Source: Pseudomonadota bacterium (GTDB lineage Bacteria > Desulfobacterota > WTBG01 > CAIYCZ01). Taken from it: DNA of 7,714 nucleotides. The position numbers were made by a program, and so were the translations under genes. Below, one piece after another: positions 5,358 through 7,714 of the stretch; position 1 is the stretch's first letter; every line of letters starts with the position of its first letter. The stretch is taken from contig JAPLIX010000380.1 of NCBI GenBank assembly GCA_026388865.1, positions 2,633 through 10,346 of the forward strand, read 5' to 3'. Under the pieces are notes generated by a model. That model was not told the origin of the DNA. It saw only the letters and a list, made by a program, of their open reading frames with translations, and ran no database searches.

Positions 5358-7451
5358 ATGAAAACAGGAACAACTTTTTTTACAAAAACTATCACCGTGC
5401 TGGTTGCCTGCGTCTTCATGTGCAGCGCTTACGCGCAGGCGGATTCTAAATACATCTACCATGATTACAACAGCATGGTGGAGATACTGAAAGGTCTGGA
5501 AAACGAGGCGAAGTCCAAAACGCCGCAGGTTTATTCTCTGCAGGTTATAGGATACACCGCGAAGCAGACCCCGGTCTATGCAGTCAAATTTTCTCATAAC
5601 CCCGCCATTGAGCAGGATGATAAGCCCGCTGTGGTTATTGATTCCGGCATCCATGGCAATGAATGGCTGCCCGTGGACAGCAGCATAAACTTCATTCAGT
5701 ACCTATTTGAAGCATATTATAATAGCGGCCATCCTGACCATGCCGAAGTCCTGGAGCTGGTGAATAATTTTGAAATCTGGATTATCCCGATGCTTAACCC
5801 GGATGGAAGAATTCGCGATGACGTCAACGGCGGCGACCCCGGCAAATTCTGGACTGATACCACCTACCATGACGATGACATTGCGGGCTGGCGGATGAAT
5901 GTTCAGGAGGTGCCCTGCGCTGCCAGGCCCGGCGGCACCACGCAGGGTATTGATATTAACCGCAGCTTTTCAAATAAATTCTGGGACCTCTCCGACTGCT
6001 CGTCAACCAGCTACAATGGCGGTGCCCCGTTTGCCGCCCTGGAGAGCAGGGTTGTGAAACAGTTTATCAACAACCACATGATAAGCTTCGCTCTGCACCA
6101 GCACTCAAACGCACAGATTATCTACAGCGCTTCAGGCACTACCGGGCTGGGAGATTATATCAGCGCCGAGGCTGATGCCCTGTATGATGAAGGGCGGCCC
6201 AGCCCCCTGCTCGCGCTTCGCAACGCGCTGGAAATGGCGGAGGGAGCCGCGAACATCATGCAGCAGGAATTTGACAGCGCCATACTGCATCCCTACGGCT
6301 CCGGAGTGTGCAACGGCAATCCCTGGTCAGGGCAATATTATCTCTGGCTGTGGGATGAAATCAACTGCACCCTTGCCACTGACAACCACTCGCGGCGGGC
6401 CATCCAGAGCGTTTTCTATGAGTATCCGTACACGCAGACGGCTGGGGATGATTCCCCGGAAAACAATATGTACGGGTTCAGCGAGGACGGGAGAATCGGC
6501 CAGTACCAGCGGGGAGACGGCTCGAACGGGTTTCATCCTTCTTCTGCTGAAACAAATCAGTGGATCATAAACAAAAGCGTCGAGATCAATAAATTCATTA
6601 TCCGGCAGGCACGATACCCGTTCAGCCCGCGCTATCATAAGGACATGTCCCGCAGGCCCGAGGCCCCTGCTGAGGACTTGGCGCTTGTCGGCGCAAAGAT
6701 GACCGAAAAAGGAGAAGGCCTGACAGGCAGCTTCACAACTTCTGAAACTGACGGCCGTGACCTGCTGGGAGCCGGCACTAAACGGGTGACCTGGAAGGTA
6801 CAGAATAACGGCACTGCCGCAAGGTCCATCAGCAGCACCGTCTCTATCTGCAACCTGACCGATGATGCCGCGTGCGCGAGCCCGGTCAGCGCGGCGGTAA
6901 AACTGGAGAGCGTTGCCCCGGAGGAGACCAGGCTGTGCACCTATGACTATGACTTTAAGCCGGAAAAAGATTACACCGTCACCGTATCTACCGGTGAGAA
7001 TAATGCCATCAATAACGATGTGAAGCGTTTTGTTTTTACCACTATCTCTCCCTCCTCTTCCTGCCCGGCAGCACTGGCTGCAGGTAATGACGCTGAGAAG
7101 ATTACCCTGCTGAGAAATTTTCGTGATAATGTTTTACGCAGGACGCAAACCGGCAGAGAGTATGTCCGGCTTTTTTACCAGCACAGCCCGGAACTGTTTT
7201 CCCTCATCGCTCATGACAGCGGCATCCGGGCCCGGGCTGCAGATACGCTTAACCGGCTGCTTCCTGAAATTGTTTCCACACGGGATGGACGTACGGCGTC
7301 TATAGCGCCGGGGCTAAAAGCTGAGATAGAAAAACTGTGTGCTGTGCTCAGCGTAAAAGCAAGCCCAGGGCTGAAACAAAGCATCAAGAAACTTCTGCAC
7401 GACCTCGCTGAGAATAAAATAGCACACCAACTGGCAGCAGGGGCTGATTAA
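5358..7451 (+). CDS. Secreted M14-family zinc carboxypeptidase with degenerate CFI-box C-terminal domain
   Basis: From the ATG the protein has 697 residues. A signal peptide (1 to about 26 or 28, AYAQA) leads into an M14 catalytic domain. HGNE at 99-102 gives zinc ligands His99 and Glu102, and His249 in LHQHSNAQIIY is the third. WRMN holds Arg179 (counterpart of Arg127 in carboxypeptidase A). DINRSF at 199-204 matches the substrate-carboxylate motif DLNRNF, with Asn201 and Arg202. NPDG is at 147-150. Glu355 in FYEYPY is the likely catalytic base. Then comes a beta-rich domain (about 435-565, CARDB-like in appearance). From Cys569 follows a segment with LLRNFRDNVL, GREYV and FYQHSPEL that matches the CFI-box C-terminal domain, but its leading CFIATAAYG signature is degraded to CPAALAAG. 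An extra helical tail of about 60 residues ends the protein. It should cleave C-terminal residues from peptides outside the cytoplasm, complementing the neighbouring M1 enzyme. Confidence 0.93.
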   Translation: MKTGTTFFTKTITVLVACVFMCSAYAQADSKYIYHDYNSMVEILKGLENEAKSKTPQVYSLQVIGYTAKQTPVYAVKFSHNPAIEQDDKPAVVIDSGIHGNEWLPVDSSINFIQYLFEAYYNSGHPDHAEVLELVNNFEIWIIPMLNPDGRIRDDVNGGDPGKFWTDTTYHDDDIAGWRMNVQEVPCAARPGGTTQGIDINRSFSNKFWDLSDCSSTSYNGGAPFAALESRVVKQFINNHMISFALHQHSNAQIIYSASGTTGLGDYISAEADALYDEGRPSPLLALRNALEMAEGAANIMQQEFDSAILHPYGSGVCNGNPWSGQYYLWLWDEINCTLATDNHSRRAIQSVFYEYPYTQTAGDDSPENNMYGFSEDGRIGQYQRGDGSNGFHPSSAETNQWIINKSVEINKFIIRQARYPFSPRYHKDMSRRPEAPAEDLALVGAKMTEKGEGLTGSFTTSETDGRDLLGAGTKRVTWKVQNNGTAARSISSTVSICNLTDDAACASPVSAAVKLESVAPEETRLCTYDYDFKPEKDYTVTVSTGENNAINNDVKRFVFTTISPSSSCPAALAAGNDAEKITLLRNFRDNVLRRTQTGREYVRLFYQHSPELFSLIAHDSGIRARAADTLNRLLPEIVSTRDGRTASIAPGLKAEIEKLCAVLSVKASPGLKQSIKKLLHDLAENKIAHQLAAGAD

Positions 7452-7460
7452 ACGACTGAT

Positions 7461-7512
7461 CCCGGCAGCGATACGTTAAACCACACTCGCACTATGTGCT
7501 GCCGGGCTTTTT
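7461..7512 (+). terminator. Putative Rho-independent terminator behind the M14 gene
   Basis: CCCGGCAGC at 7461-7469 pairs perfectly with GCTGCCGGG at 7498-7506, and CTTTTT follows at 7507-7512. It starts nine bases after the M14 stop. The loop is long (28 bases), which weakens it compared with a canonical terminator. Confidence 0.6.
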
Positions 7513-7539
7513 CGGGCTGCGCTCTCTCGCAGATTGATT

Positions 7540-7579
7540 ATTGGCGGTTAAAGATTTTTTCTTTAACCGCCAATTTTAT
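7540..7579 (+). terminator. Second terminator hairpin, target site of the group II intron
   Basis: ATTGGCGGTTAAAG at 7540-7553 pairs perfectly over 14 bp with its complement at 7561-7574, around a 7-base loop (ATTTTTT). TTTAT follows the stem, and the group IIC intron begins at 7580. This is a strong Rho-independent terminator with its T tract cut short by the intron. Group IIC introns are known to insert behind such hairpins. Confidence 0.8.
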
Positions 7580-7714
7580 GTGTGCCCGGCATGGGCGATA
7601 ACTTGGCGGTGTAAGTCCGCTATGAACTTGGCAGTAGGAATCATTAGCCAAAGGCAAGGGTGTCGTGGGTGACTGCGAATCTGAAAGAAGCCGGAGGCAA
7701 AGTCCCGGCCTGAC
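7580..7714 (+). mobile_element. 5' part of a group IIC intron (retroelement), truncated by the window end
   Basis: The sequence starts with GTGTGCCCGGCATGGG at 7580-7595, the GUGYG-type 5' end of bacterial group II introns. It continues with conserved domain I words in the expected order: GCAAGGGTGTC (7654-7664), GAATCTGAA (7677-7685) and GAAGCCGGAGGCAAA (7687-7701). The order and wording closely follow the Oceanobacillus iheyensis group IIC intron as I remember it. The 5' exon ends TTTAT directly behind a terminator hairpin; the IIC class recognises such a stem plus a short IBS1 rather than a long exon sequence. Only about 135 bases are present. The exon-binding loop, the reverse transcriptase/maturase gene and domains V and VI would lie beyond the window, so whether it is complete or encodes a protein cannot be told. 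Confidence 0.9.

Noticed and set aside
5409..5424. Possible lipoprotein cysteine in the M14 signal peptide (Cys22)
   Set aside because: The residues before it (Val-Phe-Met) do not fit a lipobox, while AYA or AQA sites for signal peptidase I follow directly.

Overview
The window carries bacterial DNA of roughly balanced base composition with every supported gene on the + strand. Strong AGGAGG-type ribosome binding sites, Sec signal peptides on two large hydrolases, a GT-C membrane glycosyltransferase and a degenerate CFI-box C-terminal domain suggest a Gram-negative-type environmental bacterium. A Desulfobacterota- or Nitrospirota-like lineage would fit, but this is inference and no taxonomic marker is present.

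Layout, left to right: (1) 2-130, the last 42 codons of a gene that starts outside the window, possibly a zinc-type alcohol dehydrogenase tail. (2) 135-250, an intergenic array of degenerate 7-bp tandem repeats, followed by a plausible promoter with a spaced direct repeat and a strong ribosome binding site. (3) 323-1240, an atypical NmrA/DVR-like NAD(P)-binding SDR protein. (4) 1319-3115, a polytopic GT-C glycosyltransferase related to the AftB/arabinofuranosyltransferase-type family. (5) 3132-3205, a second heptad array. (6) 3223-5280, a secreted M1-family zinc metallopeptidase with a C-terminal PKD-like domain. (7) 5358-7451, a secreted M14-family zinc carboxypeptidase with a beta-rich domain and a degenerate CFI-box tail. 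(8) 7461-7579, two consecutive terminator-type hairpins. (9) 7580 to the window end, the 5' part of a group IIC intron inserted directly behind the second hairpin.

The M1 and M14 genes are adjacent, both exported, separated by 77 bp without an obvious terminator, and followed by terminators. They look like a two-gene exopeptidase unit that would trim extracytoplasmic peptides from the amino end (M1) and the carboxyl end (M14). The SDR and GT-C genes are spaced closely enough to be co-transcribed, but no shared pathway can be shown from the sequence.

The observations most worth following up are the degenerate heptanucleotide arrays in two of the intergenic spaces, the textbook-like placement of a group IIC intron behind a terminator hairpin, and the altered signature of the CFI-box domain in the M14 protein.
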